Shown: positions 15,667 through 24,793, counted from the stretch's first letter. The stretch is 64,000 bases of DNA from an uncultured Oscillospiraceae bacterium (GCA_910579595.1 CAJTVM010000003.1:1-64000); one strand, 5' to 3'. Numbers and translations are program-made. Notes: generated from the sequence alone by a model not told the origin.

Positions 15667-17996
15667 AGGCCGCCCTTTATAAGGACTTGAAGCTGTTTTT
15701 CCGGCGGACGGGGCTGGCTGTGCTGCTGTTGCCGCTGGCGCTGCTGCTGGCCCTCCAGTTCGGCCTGACGGACAGCGGCGCGCAGTCCTATCTCCAGCCC
15801 TTCCCTGTGGCGGTGCGGGATGAGGACAACACCATCATGTCCCGCTCCCTGGTCGCGCAGATGAGCCGGGTCCAAGTGTTTTCCCAGATCCTCCGCGCGG
15901 AGGACGGGGAGGGCGACGCCCAGCTCCTGGAGCGGGGTGCCGCCGCGGTGGTCACCATCCCCGAGGACTTTTTTTATGACCTTTACAGCATGGAGGACTG
16001 CCCGGTGCAGGTCACGCTGAACCGGACCATGCCGCTGGAGTCCTCCCTGTTCAATTCCATGTTTTCCTCCGTCATGGAGATCATCCGCGCCAACCAAAGC
16101 TCCTGGCGGGGCCTGTACGAATTCCGCTATGGCGCGCAGCTGACCCCGGAGCAGCAGTCCGCGCTGTACGCGGAGGCGTCAAACAGCCTGATCCAGGACG
16201 CTCTGGGACGGCTGACCATGTTTGCCGACGATGAGAAGGCGGAGGCGGCGGGCATGGTGGAGCGGAAGCTGCTGGCGCTGCTGCTGGCGGTGATTGTCCT
16301 GTTTTTCTCTCTGTCCACCGCCAAAACCCTACCGGAGGAGCTGGCGCTGGGGGTGCTGCCCCGGTTCCGGGCGGCGGGCGGGTCCCTGGCGGCTTTTTTG
16401 TGCGCCAAGCTGCTGACCGCCCTGCTGTCCGTCTTCCCCACCCTGCTGCTGACCGTTCTCGTTCTGCGCTCTGGGAGCATCGGATCGCTGCTGCTGGTGG
16501 GCCTTATCCTGCTGGCGGGGGCCTTCGGCCTTTTGCTGGCTGTAGCCGCCTGGTCCGGGGCCCCCGCCGCCGCCCAGCGGTGGGGCAACCTGCTGCTGCT
16601 TCTGTCCCTGGTGCTGGGCGGCGGGCTCTGGCCCCGGGGCCTGCTGCCCGCGCCGCTGGCCCTGCTGGGCCGCTGGACACTGCCCCACTTTGGGCTGCTG
16701 GGCGTGGAGGCCGCCTGCCGGGGTATGCACGCCGCCGGGATTTTCCGGCTGCTGTGGCCCGTGCTGCTCCTGGGGGCCGCCGGCTTCGCCCTGGCCCTGA
16801 CCGGCCTGCGCCGGCGGGGCGGCGTACGGCAAATCCCCGTCCCCTCCGAAGCCGCAGCGGATCCTCCGTCCCCTCCCCCAAAAGGCACGGTTTCCCGGCT
16901 GGTTGGCATGGCCGCCGTCAAGCTCCGCGCCATGTCCGGCGGCTATGGCGGGCTGGCGCTGCTGCTGGCAGGGGCGCTGCTATGCGGCATGACGGCGGCG
17001 TCCGCTCAGGACGGCGGGGCCGGCCGCCTGCGCATCGCTATCTGCGATCTGGATGAAACCACCAGCTCCCGGGAGCTGATGGAGCTGATGATTCAGCAGG
17101 AAAAGCTCTCCGCCGCCGTATGCGGGGAGGAAAAGGCCCAGACCCTGCTCCTCCAGGGGGACGTTGAGGGGGTACTCACCATCGATCCGGGTTACGAGCA
17201 AGCCCTGCAAAGCGGCAGCGGGGAACCCGCCCTGCGCTATGCCGAGGCCAACTCCTCCATCTCCGCCACGGGGGTGCGGGAGATCGCGGCGGGGCAGGCT
17301 ACTGTCCAGCGCTGCCGCCAGCGGGCCATCCGGCTGGCGGGCCAGCGGATGGACGGCCCGCTGAACGAGGAGGAAACCGCCCGGCTGCTGGAGTGCATTT
17401 CCCAGGCGGAGGCAGACTCGTCCCTGCTCTACAATGTCCAGACGGCGGACGGCGCGCCCCTTCCCGATCCCTTCCTGCCCACCCCTATGGGCTTTGCGGC
17501 GCTGTGTGTGCTGTTCACCCTCTTTACCGCCGCCCCTTGGAGCGGCGCGGAGGGCAGGCGGGCCGCCCGGCGGCTGCTCTCCCTGCCTCACGGGCGGCTG
17601 CTGGCCTGCGGCAGCGACTGTCTGGCCCTGGGCATTCTGGGCTTTTTGACGGCGGCGGCGGTGCTGCTGCCCTGCGGGGCGTTTTCCACGCTGCCCGCGG
17701 CGGCGGCCTACGCCTTCTGCTCCGCGGCCCTGGCTCAAGCCCTGACCCGGTTCACTGCCATGGAAGGCCGGGTGGACGGCTTCGCCCCCTTCCTGGCCCT
17801 GTTCCTTTGCCTTCTGGGCGGCTGCTTCCTGGACCTGTCCCAACTTCTCCCGGCGTTCCAGACGGCGTCCCTGATCACCCCGCCCGGTCTGGCCCTGCGG
17901 GCGGCATCAGGGTTCTTGCCCGCCTATGCCGCCCTGCTGGGGCAGGGGGCGCTGTTCCTGTTCATCGCCTCCCCTGGCCGGAAACACTGCGGATAA
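15654..17996 (+). CDS. Fused double ABC-2 permease
   Basis: This 780-residue protein looks like two ABC-2 permease halves in one chain. Each half starts with a helix, then a large outside domain, then a five-helix bundle: the first half has an N-terminal helix near residue 20 and a bundle near 205-390, and the second a helix near 435-450 and a bundle near 615-775. Most ABC-2 exporters use two separate copies of one ~400-residue permease. The chosen ATG lies inside the end of the ATPase gene. A bidirectional terminator follows the stop by 5 bases. The substrate is unknown. Confidence 0.85.
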   Translation: MSGLKAALYKDLKLFFRRTGLAVLLLPLALLLALQFGLTDSGAQSYLQPFPVAVRDEDNTIMSRSLVAQMSRVQVFSQILRAEDGEGDAQLLERGAAAVVTIPEDFFYDLYSMEDCPVQVTLNRTMPLESSLFNSMFSSVMEIIRANQSSWRGLYEFRYGAQLTPEQQSALYAEASNSLIQDALGRLTMFADDEKAEAAGMVERKLLALLLAVIVLFFSLSTAKTLPEELALGVLPRFRAAGGSLAAFLCAKLLTALLSVFPTLLLTVLVLRSGSIGSLLLVGLILLAGAFGLLLAVAAWSGAPAAAQRWGNLLLLLSLVLGGGLWPRGLLPAPLALLGRWTLPHFGLLGVEAACRGMHAAGIFRLLWPVLLLGAAGFALALTGLRRRGGVRQIPVPSEAAADPPSPPPKGTVSRLVGMAAVKLRAMSGGYGGLALLLAGALLCGMTAASAQDGGAGRLRIAICDLDETTSSRELMELMIQQEKLSAAVCGEEKAQTLLLQGDVEGVLTIDPGYEQALQSGSGEPALRYAEANSSISATGVREIAAGQATVQRCRQRAIRLAGQRMDGPLNEEETARLLECISQAEADSSLLYNVQTADGAPLPDPFLPTPMGFAALCVLFTLFTAAPWSGAEGRRAARRLLSLPHGRLLACGSDCLALGILGFLTAAAVLLPCGAFSTLPAAAAYAFCSAALAQALTRFTAMEGRVDGFAPFLALFLCLLGGCFLDLSQLLPAFQTASLITPPGLALRAASGFLPAYAALLGQGALFLFIASPGRKHCG

Positions 17997-18000
17997 CGAA

Positions 18001-18029
18001 AAAAAGGAGCGCTGTACGCGCTCCTTTTT
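18001..18029. terminator. Bidirectional terminator between exporter and GH3 genes
   Basis: A perfect 12-bp stem (AAAAAGGAGCGC and complement) with a 5-base loop lies between converging genes. A and T runs on both sides make it work for either strand. Confidence 0.85.
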
Positions 18030-18036
18030 TCCGTCT

Positions 18037-19353
18037 TTATTGGGGGACCTCGGTTAAAATCCCCCGGTTTTCCTTCAGCGTAAGGATTCTCAATACGCTC
18101 TCATCAATGCGCTCCTCGGAAATCTCCCCCGTCTCCACGGCGTGAAGCAGCGCGTTGACGGCGGACTCCAAATCCCGGGGGCACAGCAGGATATCCACCC
18201 CGGCCTTCACGGAGCGCAGGGCGATTTCCGCGCTGCTGTAGTGATCGGTCATAGCCTGCATTTGCAGCCCATCGCTGATTACGACGCCCTGGAAGCCCAT
18301 CTCCTCCCGGAGCAGCTGGGTCACCAGCTTCTCGGAGAACAGGGCGGGCTGGTCGTCCACATCGCTGATGATCAGGTGGCCCATCATAACCATATCCGCC
18401 CCGGCGTCGATCCCCGCCTGGAAGGAAAGCAGCTCCTCCTGCCGGATCTCATCCAGAGGCTTATAGACATAGACCGATCCATAATGGCTATCCGCCGAGG
18501 TATCCCCGTGGCCGGGGAAATGCTTCAGCGCACAGGCCACGCCTCCGGCGTGGAAGCCCTCCACCGCAGCGGGGATCAGCTGCGCCGCCTGCTCGTAGCT
18601 GTCGCTGTAGGCCCTATCGCCGATCACCGTGTTCCGGGGGTTGGACCACACATCGGCCACCGGGGCCAAATCCGTGTTGAAGCCGCAGGAAACCAAATCC
18701 TTGGCGATGGTCTGGGCGTTGGATCTGGCCACGCCGGCGCCCTGATCCTTATAGCCCAGCATTGGGCCGATATAGGTGGTCCCCACCGTACCCATCAGCC
18801 GGTTGACCCGTCCCCCCTCCTCGTCGCAGGTCAGGATCATGGGGATGCGGGCATAGCCCTGGGTGTTGGTGAGCATGGTGCGCACCTGCTCCTTGCTGAC
18901 CATGTTGGTCCTGTCGTACAGGAAGCCCCCCACAGGGTACTTCTCCAGCGCTTTCCGGGTGGTCTCCCCCGCCGCCGTGACGGTCCTGATGCCGGTGACA
19001 GCGGAGGGGTAGACAATAAACATCTGATAGACCTTTTCCCGCAGCGTCATCCCCGCCAGGGTCTGCTCCGCCAGGGTGGCCGGGGCGGGCTGGGAGGGCT
19101 CCGGCGTGACAACAGGCTCCGCCGTCTCAGAAGCCGGGGCCGTCTCCGCGGGCGCCTGTGTGTCCGGCGGTGTGGCGGCGGGCTGCTGCTCCGATGGCGC
19201 CGCAGAGGAAACAGGCGGGTTGGTTCCGGCGGAATTCCGCTCGGAAATGCCCCAAATCGCCGCTCCCGTCAGGAACACCAGCAGCGGACACAGCGCCAAC
19301 AGGCGCAGCCCATGTTTTTTCTGCCGGGGTTGTTCACGTTTTCCTCGTTTCAT
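18037..19353 (-). CDS. nagZ: GH3 beta-N-acetylhexosaminidase (NagZ-like), membrane-anchored
   Basis: This 438-residue enzyme has a basic N-terminus and one membrane helix (about 15-35), then a Pro/Thr/Ala-rich linker and a GH3 barrel. Visible motifs are KHFPGHGDTSADSH, whose His/Asp pair acts as acid/base in NagZ-type enzymes, and VISDGLQM with the nucleophile Asp. In Bacillus such secreted enzymes remove N-acetylglucosamine from peptidoglycan turnover fragments. Only the barrel domain is present; there is no second alpha-beta domain, as is usual for the single-domain Gram-negative enzymes. It lies 12 bases downstream of the VWA/lectin gene on the same strand, so the two are probably one operon. 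Confidence 0.88.
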   Translation of the reverse strand: MKRGKREQPRQKKHGLRLLALCPLLVFLTGAAIWGISERNSAGTNPPVSSAAPSEQQPAATPPDTQAPAETAPASETAEPVVTPEPSQPAPATLAEQTLAGMTLREKVYQMFIVYPSAVTGIRTVTAAGETTRKALEKYPVGGFLYDRTNMVSKEQVRTMLTNTQGYARIPMILTCDEEGGRVNRLMGTVGTTYIGPMLGYKDQGAGVARSNAQTIAKDLVSCGFNTDLAPVADVWSNPRNTVIGDRAYSDSYEQAAQLIPAAVEGFHAGGVACALKHFPGHGDTSADSHYGSVYVYKPLDEIRQEELLSFQAGIDAGADMVMMGHLIISDVDDQPALFSEKLVTQLLREEMGFQGVVISDGLQMQAMTDHYSSAEIALRSVKAGVDILLCPRDLESAVNALLHAVETGEISEERIDESVLRILTLKENRGILTEVPQ

Positions 19354-19365
19354 ATGCCGCCTCCG

Positions 19366-21711
19366 TCAGTTTTCGTACTCGCAGATAAAGCCCATGTGGT
19401 CCGCCATGGAGGGCACCGCCGCAGCCGGATCGTTGCGCTGGTCGTTCCACGTCCAGCCGCCCAGGCTTGGGATGTTCCACAACATGATATACCACTCGTC
19501 CACGCCGTCCATGTCCACGCGGGAGGGTTCGCCCAGGCTCCAGGGCTGGAAGGTGAAGCTCTCGCCGGTGACCCAGTGGCCAAACACGTTGCCGGCGCTG
19601 TCATAGGAAGTATACCCACCCAGCCAGATATAACGCAGATCCGCCTCCAGGGCCATGTTGACAATCTGATCCATCTCGCTCTGGGAGGTGATGGTGGCCA
19701 GATGCCCGCCCATCTCCTGGCAGCGCTTGGCGGCGTCCTCCCAGCTCATGGCGCTTTTGACCAGCTCATAGCGGGAACTGTGTGTCTCGTCGCTGACGGA
19801 GCGCACGGCCTGGAAGCTCAGCTGCTCCTTTGCCCGGTAGCCGCCGCCGCTGACCGTTACCGACAGATCGCGCAGGCCATAGGCGTCCGCACCCTCATCG
19901 CTGACGTACTCCACCGCGTAAAGCTGCTTCTGCTCGGAATAGATCTCCCGGAAGATCTCCTGGAGATCATAGAGGTCGTCAATAAACCAGTACCGGCCGC
20001 CGGTACCCTCGGCCACGGTGCGCAGGTCGTACTCAAAGGTCGCCGCCTCCCTGCCCACGCCGATGACGTAAACGGGCACCTGGTTCTCGTTGGCGTACTG
20101 GACGATCTCGTAGGGTGTGTACCAGCTCTCGTTGTCCATGCCGTCGGTAAAGGCGATGACGCAGCGGGCCCCGCCCTGAAGGGCAGCGTTGTGGATGCCG
20201 TCGTGGATGGCGTTGTAGAGGGCGGTCCTGCCGTCGGTGGCCATGTTGTTGATGCCGTTGACCAGCAGGGCGGTGTCGTTGGTGTAATAGCACATCTGCT
20301 GCACAATGGAGTCAAAGGCCAAAATCTCCGCCTTGTCGCCCTCGCTGTAGTGCAGGCTGTTGACAAAGCTGGTCATAACGCTTTTGATCTTCTGCATATC
20401 ATAATCGCTGATGCTGCTGCTCTTGTCGGCCACCAGGTCGATGCTCAGGCCGTGGTTGCCCTCCAGCTGCTGGGCCGAATGGACCTCCCGGGACAGGTAC
20501 TCGCCGCCCCGGAGCCGCTCGGAAATCTGGAAGGCGCTGGCGTCCAGCCCCTCGATGACCTCGCCGGAATAGGGATCCTCCACCCGGAAATACGCCGTCA
20601 CAATGGGGTAGCGGCTCACATCGGCGGAGGTCAGCACCACCCGCGCGGGATCAAAATGGGGGGTGTAGTACTCCCCGCCCTGGGAGAAGGCGAACCCGTC
20701 CAAATTCACCTTCACGGACACCTGGCGCTGCTCGTCGGAGACGTCCGTGTCGGGCGCGGCGTAGGACAGGGTAAACGCGCCCTTTTCGGCGGAGTAACCG
20801 GACAGATCGTACACCATCCCGTCCTCCGTCAATGTGATCTCCCCCTCCTTGGGCTGCAGCTCGCCCTGGCAGCGCAGGGTGATTTCCACCTGGGGGAAGT
20901 GGTCAGTGTTGATCTCGGCCAGCTCGGGGTTGAACTGCGCCACCCCCAGCAGCCGCTGGTAATCCTGATACTGCCCGTCGCTCTCCGGGAGGTTCAAATC
21001 CCGCAGATACCGGGCGGCGTCATCAAACTTCCCCTGGTGCAGCAGCGCCTTGGCCAGCCCCATCACCCCGTCGGGGTCGTTGGGCTTGATCTCCAGCAGC
21101 TCCAGGTAGTCCTCCTCGGCCTGCTGGTAATTGCCCGCGTCCAGCGCCTGCGCGGCGCTTTCCGCCAGCTCGTTGGCCCGCACCACATGATCGGAGTACC
21201 AGCGCCACCCGAAAAAGCCGCCTGCGGCGATCAAAACCGCCAATACCGGCAAAATAATCATCAGCGGCGTAACCTTTTTCTTGGGCTTGTCCTCCTCGGG
21301 GTTTTCCGGGCCGGGCGGATAGGGCGCATCCGGGGGATACGGCATATCCGAGGCATACGGCGGCTCCGGCGGCGGGGGCGGATATCCACCCGCGTCCGGC
21401 GCAGCGGGATTTTCCGGCGGCGTACCGGATGCGTCGGCAGGCCCGGGGGCCGCAGTTTGCGGCGGTTCCGGGACGGGAGGCTGCTCCGGCGGGGGCGTGG
21501 GAGCCCCTGACGGTTCCGGCTGGCTCCCTTCAGCGGATCCCCCCACCGGCGCGCCGCATCCGGTGCAGAATTTCGCCCCCGGACTCAGCGGCTTCCCGCA
21601 GGCGGTGCAGAACGTGGGCGCGGGGGGCGGCGCTTCCAGCTTCGAGCCGCAGAAGGTGCAGAAGATTGCCTCATCTCTCAGCTCCCGGCCGCATTTTGGA
21701 CAGAGTTTCAT
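19366..21711 (-). CDS. Zinc-ribbon, TPR, VWA and C-type-lectin surface protein
   Basis: This 781-residue protein joins several modules. Two zinc ribbons open it (Cys4, 7, 18, 21 in the first). A Pro-rich stretch and a membrane helix near residue 180 follow, then two or three TPR-like helices (QQAEEDYLELLEIKPNDPDG). A VWA domain carries a full metal-binding MIDAS set: DKSSS, TDGRT and TDGMD. The C-terminus is a C-type-lectin fold (WEDAAKRCQEMGGHLATI, WLGGY, PWSLGEPS, CEYE). The second Met is chosen because AAGGGG sits 6 bases before it but abuts the first. Cytosolic zinc ribbons with outside adhesion domains suggest signalling or assembly across the membrane. Its partner is unknown. Confidence 0.88.
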   Translation of the reverse strand: MKLCPKCGRELRDEAIFCTFCGSKLEAPPPAPTFCTACGKPLSPGAKFCTGCGAPVGGSAEGSQPEPSGAPTPPPEQPPVPEPPQTAAPGPADASGTPPENPAAPDAGGYPPPPPEPPYASDMPYPPDAPYPPGPENPEEDKPKKKVTPLMIILPVLAVLIAAGGFFGWRWYSDHVVRANELAESAAQALDAGNYQQAEEDYLELLEIKPNDPDGVMGLAKALLHQGKFDDAARYLRDLNLPESDGQYQDYQRLLGVAQFNPELAEINTDHFPQVEITLRCQGELQPKEGEITLTEDGMVYDLSGYSAEKGAFTLSYAAPDTDVSDEQRQVSVKVNLDGFAFSQGGEYYTPHFDPARVVLTSADVSRYPIVTAYFRVEDPYSGEVIEGLDASAFQISERLRGGEYLSREVHSAQQLEGNHGLSIDLVADKSSSISDYDMQKIKSVMTSFVNSLHYSEGDKAEILAFDSIVQQMCYYTNDTALLVNGINNMATDGRTALYNAIHDGIHNAALQGGARCVIAFTDGMDNESWYTPYEIVQYANENQVPVYVIGVGREAATFEYDLRTVAEGTGGRYWFIDDLYDLQEIFREIYSEQKQLYAVEYVSDEGADAYGLRDLSVTVSGGGYRAKEQLSFQAVRSVSDETHSSRYELVKSAMSWEDAAKRCQEMGGHLATITSQSEMDQIVNMALEADLRYIWLGGYTSYDSAGNVFGHWVTGESFTFQPWSLGEPSRVDMDGVDEWYIMLWNIPSLGGWTWNDQRNDPAAAVPSMADHMGFICEYEN

Positions 21712-21978
21712 AGACATTCCCCTTTTCTCTATAACTTTTTAATGATACCATAACCGGGTATGGGTTGCAAGGCAAAATTTCCCCGCCCCCGGACAAGCAA
21801 TGTCATTAAGTCAGAAAGCCAGCAAAATAAATTGGAGAAAAACAAAAAGGGGGTCCAGACGATGTATGCTGTAAGCGATGTATTTCAAGTACATCAAATA
21901 CAACATACAGTCAGCTCGTTTGCGGCAGAATGAGGCGACTGTCGAAAGGAACAGCATTTCACACAACATGAGCCGTTC
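21712..21978. other. Intergenic stretch with no recognised gene
   Basis: AT-rich compared with its surroundings. Open frames here are short and lack ribosome sites. It should hold the promoter of the VWA/lectin operon, but no clear -35/-10 pair was found. Confidence 0.5.
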
Positions 21979-22143
21979 AGAACCTGTATTCACAGCCAAA
22001 ACCACCGGATGGGCGAGGGATTTTCCCGTCAGGCAAGGCAAATTTTCGCACAAAATCATTGTGCTTATTTCAAGAAAATTTCACGCGGCATGGCGGGAAT
22101 AGACCCGGCCAAACGGTGAATTGAGGTTGTGAATACAGGTTCT
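21979..22143 (+). repeat. MITE-like interspersed repeat, full copy 1
   Basis: This 165-bp element is flanked by 19-bp terminal inverted repeats beginning AGAACCTGTATTCACA, with one mismatch. It matches the elements at 35916-36079 and 44211-44374 along the full length. It holds no open frame long enough for a transposase, so it would move, if at all, by a transposase made elsewhere. No clear target-site duplication was seen. Confidence 0.88.
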
Positions 22144-22190
22144 AAGTTTGGAGGGCTATTTTTCTGCCTTGCCAAGCCTTTTCTGAAACC

Positions 22191-22379
22191 GGCACGGTCG
22201 GCGGCCCGCGCTCCCTGTATCGAGGCCATGAAAGCTGCTTTTGAGAGGGAGGTGGAAACGCTGTGAGTCTGCTGGAAGATTTGAACGGTACACTTGGCTC
22301 TTTGGGTATCCCCATAGAAACCGGCGTGTTTCAGGATACGCCGTCAACCGGGAATAAAACGCCCCCTCCCCGCGCGTAA
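22191..22379 (+). pseudogene. Phage structural gene remnants
   Basis: A short frame ends in EAMKAAFEREVETL, then a TGA codon that overlaps a GTG start of the next frame (SLLEDLNGTLGSLGIPIETG). The overlap and wording resemble two neighbouring tail-assembly genes of Siphoviridae-like prophages, the first cut at its 5' end and the second cut after about 38 codons. A 12-bp perfect hairpin (22362-22391) closes the block. The phage assignment is a pattern judgement, not a database match. Confidence 0.45.
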
Positions 22380-22406
22380 GCGGGGAGGGGGAGCGGTAAG
22401 CCTGCA

Positions 22407-22523
22407 ATGCCGACCTGTCAGCGATACCAGAAAAGGTTTGGGGTGGTTCGGGACGAACTGAAGTTGAACCCCGAACATCGCCCGCATGACGGCAGAAAAC
22501 ATTTTGTCACAGCAGCTTTGCGT
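22407..22523 (+). pseudogene. Tyrosine recombinase C-terminal fragment
   Basis: About 37 codons read KLNPEHRPHDGRKHFVTAA. The HRPHDGRKHFVT run is the conserved HxxR box of a phage or ICE integrase (HxxR aligned at HDGR), with nothing of the rest of the enzyme left. It abuts the 3' end of the small membrane-protein gene. Confidence 0.55.
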
Positions 22524-22853
22524 TTACCAGAGGATGACGCCCACAACCAGCAGGGCCTCGATGAGGGCCCGGATCATATGGTGCCTCGGGTTGAATTTTT
22601 TGACCCGTTTCCCGTTGAGGTAGGCCGCGAAGCTGATCAGCATACTGCCCACCGCCATGGACAGGGCGTCCACGTATAAGACGCTGGTCCCGGTTATATG
22701 GGTGATGGCGGCGCAGACCACGGTAATGCCGCCGCACACCATCATAATGGCGCTGCCCCGGGATGCGAAGTCTGTGGATCGGAACTGGGTAGCCGCCGCG
22801 GCGATGTGCAGCAGGCCAAATAGAATGGCCAGAATACTAATTCCAATGCCCAT
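22524..22853 (-). CDS. Small membrane protein
   Basis: This 109-residue protein has three hydrophobic segments (about 2-20, 30-50 and 58-76) and a final one (about 95-108) after a basic loop (NGKRVKKFNPRHH). No family is recognised. The start is the ATG preceded by GAGGAGG at about 8 bases; the longer frame overlaps the pth gene. It lies 11 bases after pth on the same strand and should be co-transcribed with it. Confidence 0.8.
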   Translation of the reverse strand: MGIGISILAILFGLLHIAAAATQFRSTDFASRGSAIMMVCGGITVVCAAITHITGTSVLYVDALSMAVGSMLISFAAYLNGKRVKKFNPRHHMIRALIEALLVVGVILW

Positions 22854-22864
22854 TAGATTCCTCC

Positions 22865-23452
22865 TCAGTTGAAGCGGTTCATGGCTTTCTGGGGGCCGTC
22901 CTTCAGGAGGCACTCAATGGCGTCCGCCGCCCGCTTCACGGCATCATCCATAATCTTTTTGTCCTCCCCCTGGAGCTTGCCCAGCACCCAGTCCGCCATA
23001 TCATAATCAGGGTGGGGCTTGCCGCCCACGCCCACCTTCAGGCGGGGGAACTGGTCGCTGCCCAGGTGCTGGATGATGCTTTTCAGCCCGTTGTGCCCCC
23101 CGGCGGAGCCCCCCGTGCGGATGCGCAGCTTACCCACGGGCAGGGATACGTCGTCGGAGATCACCAACACGTGGTCGGGGGCGATTTTGTAAAACCGCGC
23201 CGCCTCTCCCACCGCTTCGCCGGACAGATTCATGTAGGTGGTGGGCTTCATCACCAGCACGCCCTGGCCGCCGATCTCGGCGGTGTTGGTCAGCGCTTTG
23301 AATTTCAGGCGCTGGATGGGGAAGCGGCCCCGCTCCCCCAACTCGTCCGCCACCAGGAAGCCCACGTTGTGGCGGGTGTTTTCGTATTTGCCGCCGGGGT
23401 TGCCCAGGCCCACCACGAGCCAGGCCACGGCTGCTTTTTTTTGAAACAGCAT
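22865..23452 (-). CDS. pth: Peptidyl-tRNA hydrolase
   Basis: This 195-residue enzyme releases tRNA from prematurely ended peptides. The diagnostic runs are all present: VVGLGNPGGKYENTRHNVGF with the catalytic His, LVMKPTTYMNLSGEAV, SDDVSLPVGKLRIR and GGSAGGHNGLKSI. The length matches the bacterial family (about 190). GGAGG lies 7 bases before the ATG. It sits downstream of prs, a common Firmicute neighbourhood, separated from it by a strong hairpin. Confidence 0.97.
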   Translation of the reverse strand: MLFQKKAAVAWLVVGLGNPGGKYENTRHNVGFLVADELGERGRFPIQRLKFKALTNTAEIGGQGVLVMKPTTYMNLSGEAVGEAARFYKIAPDHVLVISDDVSLPVGKLRIRTGGSAGGHNGLKSIIQHLGSDQFPRLKVGVGGKPHPDYDMADWVLGKLQGEDKKIMDDAVKRAADAIECLLKDGPQKAMNRFN

Positions 23453-23554
23453 AAAGACCTCCAGAGAAGTGCAGAGGCGTCATGAGCGCCCATAGGCCCA
23501 TGGCGCGGGTGGTGTGCGCGCCGCGAACAGGCGCGGCGTGACAGCAAGGCAGAA

Positions 23555-23580
23555 CGCTCCGGGACAGACGTCCCGGAGCG
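23555..23580. terminator. Hairpin between prs and pth
   Basis: A perfect 11-bp GC-rich stem with an AGAC loop lies 28 bases downstream of prs. On the minus strand it has only a weak T run, so it may attenuate transcription into pth, or act as a processing site, rather than fully terminate. Confidence 0.55.
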
Positions 23581-23607
23581 GAGTTTTCTGACCGGCTTGT
23601 GCCGGCG

Positions 23608-24573
23608 TCAGGACCAGAGCTTGGATACGGAGCGCTCCTCGAAAATGCGCTCAATCGCCTCGGCGAACAGATGGGCTACCGGCAGGTACTTGATTTTGGG
23701 GCAGATTTCGGCGATGTTGTCCTTGGGCTGGATGGTGTCGAGAAACACCACCTCGTCCAGCACGGAGTCGTTGATGCGCTGGATGGCGGGGCCGGACAGC
23801 ACGCCGTGGCTGGCACAGGCGGTGACGGACTTGGCGTGGCCGATGTCTACCAGGGCCTGGGCGGCGTGGCACAGGGACCCGCCGGTGTCCACCATGTCGT
23901 CCAGCAGGATGACGTTCTTGCCGGTGACATCGCCGATGATGTTCATGACCTCGGAGGAGTTGGCCTTCTGACGGCGCTTATCCACGATGGCCATGGGCAT
24001 ATCCAGCTTCTGGGCAAAGGCGCGGGCACGGGCCACGCTGCCCACATCGGGGGAGACGATCATCGTCTCATCGTGCACAGGGGCGAAGCGGCGGAAGAAG
24101 TGCTCCACAAACACCGGGGAACCCATCAGGTTGTCCACGGGGATGTCGAAGAAACCCTGGATCTGGTTGGCATGGAGATCCATGGTCAGCACCCGGTCGG
24201 CCCCGGCGCGGGTGATGAGGTTGGCCACCAGCTTGGCAGAGATGGGATCCCGGGGCTTGGTTTTGCGATCCTGCCGGGCATAGCCGAAGTAGGGGATTAC
24301 GGCGGTGACCCGGCCCGCAGAGGCCCGTTTCAGCGCGTCGATCATGATCAGAAGTTCCATCAGGTTGTCGTTTACCGGAGAGTTGGTGGACTGGATCACG
24401 AACACATCGGAGCCGCGGACTGTTTCGAAGATAGAGACAAAATGCTCGCCGTCAGAGAAAGCGCCGGTTTCGGCGTTGCCCAAGGGAATGCTCAGTTCCT
24501 TGCAGATGCCCTGCGCCAGGGCCTTGTTGGAGCTGCCGGAGAAGATTTTCAGATCCTTGCCGTGTGAGATCAT
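23608..24573 (-). CDS. prs: Ribose-phosphate pyrophosphokinase
   Basis: This 321-residue enzyme makes PRPP from ribose-5-phosphate and ATP for nucleotide, His and Trp synthesis. Hallmarks include GNAETGAFSDGEHFVSIFE, the DLHANQIQGFFD pocket, and the PRPP loop in NVILLDDMVDTGGSLCHAA. The start is taken as the ATG at 24573; an in-frame TTG nine bases upstream abuts the ribosome site. A run SAGRVTAVIPYFGYARQDRK contains the catalytic flexible loop. It is the first gene of the prs-pth-small-protein cluster. Confidence 0.96.
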   Translation of the reverse strand: MISHGKDLKIFSGSSNKALAQGICKELSIPLGNAETGAFSDGEHFVSIFETVRGSDVFVIQSTNSPVNDNLMELLIMIDALKRASAGRVTAVIPYFGYARQDRKTKPRDPISAKLVANLITRAGADRVLTMDLHANQIQGFFDIPVDNLMGSPVFVEHFFRRFAPVHDETMIVSPDVGSVARARAFAQKLDMPMAIVDKRRQKANSSEVMNIIGDVTGKNVILLDDMVDTGGSLCHAAQALVDIGHAKSVTACASHGVLSGPAIQRINDSVLDEVVFLDTIQPKDNIAEICPKIKYLPVAHLFAEAIERIFEERSVSKLWS

Positions 24574-24674
24574 ACTTCGCAACTTCCTCTCTTACAAAAT
24601 CGGTGGGGTGAATATGTAAACGGTTTTCAGTACATCAAGAAGATCAGGCGTCCTAAGACAGTCTGTAGAAAAAT

Positions 24675-24703
24675 ATTATATCAGAAATTCCCTCGTTTTG
24701 AAA
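24675..24703 (-). promoter_or_regulatory. Promoter of prs
   Basis: A perfect TATAAT on the minus strand (24675-24680) lies about 100 bases before prs. The -35 (TTTCAA, 17-base spacing) is weak. Confidence 0.55.
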
Positions 24704-24793
24704 GGTTTTTTCACATTTCACGGAAAATGTACGATTCCACCAAAAAACCGTCGAAAAAGAGAGGAAAAGCGGTGAAAACGGCAAAAATCCTAA

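Noticed and set aside
19366..19760. Diversity-generating retroelement target in the C-type lectin domain
   Set aside because: No reverse transcriptase gene and no template repeat were seen within the window, and the lectin C-terminus lacks a clear run of variable AAY codons.
18142..21510. A 1122-codon open frame on the plus strand
   Set aside because: It runs antisense to the GH3 hexosaminidase and VWA/lectin genes, has no ribosome site, and its residues (His, Gly, Val, Leu) are typical of GC-rich antisense frames.
21811..22059. An 82-codon minus-strand frame over MITE copy 1
   Set aside because: It starts in the repeat and has no ribosome site; similar frames are not kept in the other copies.
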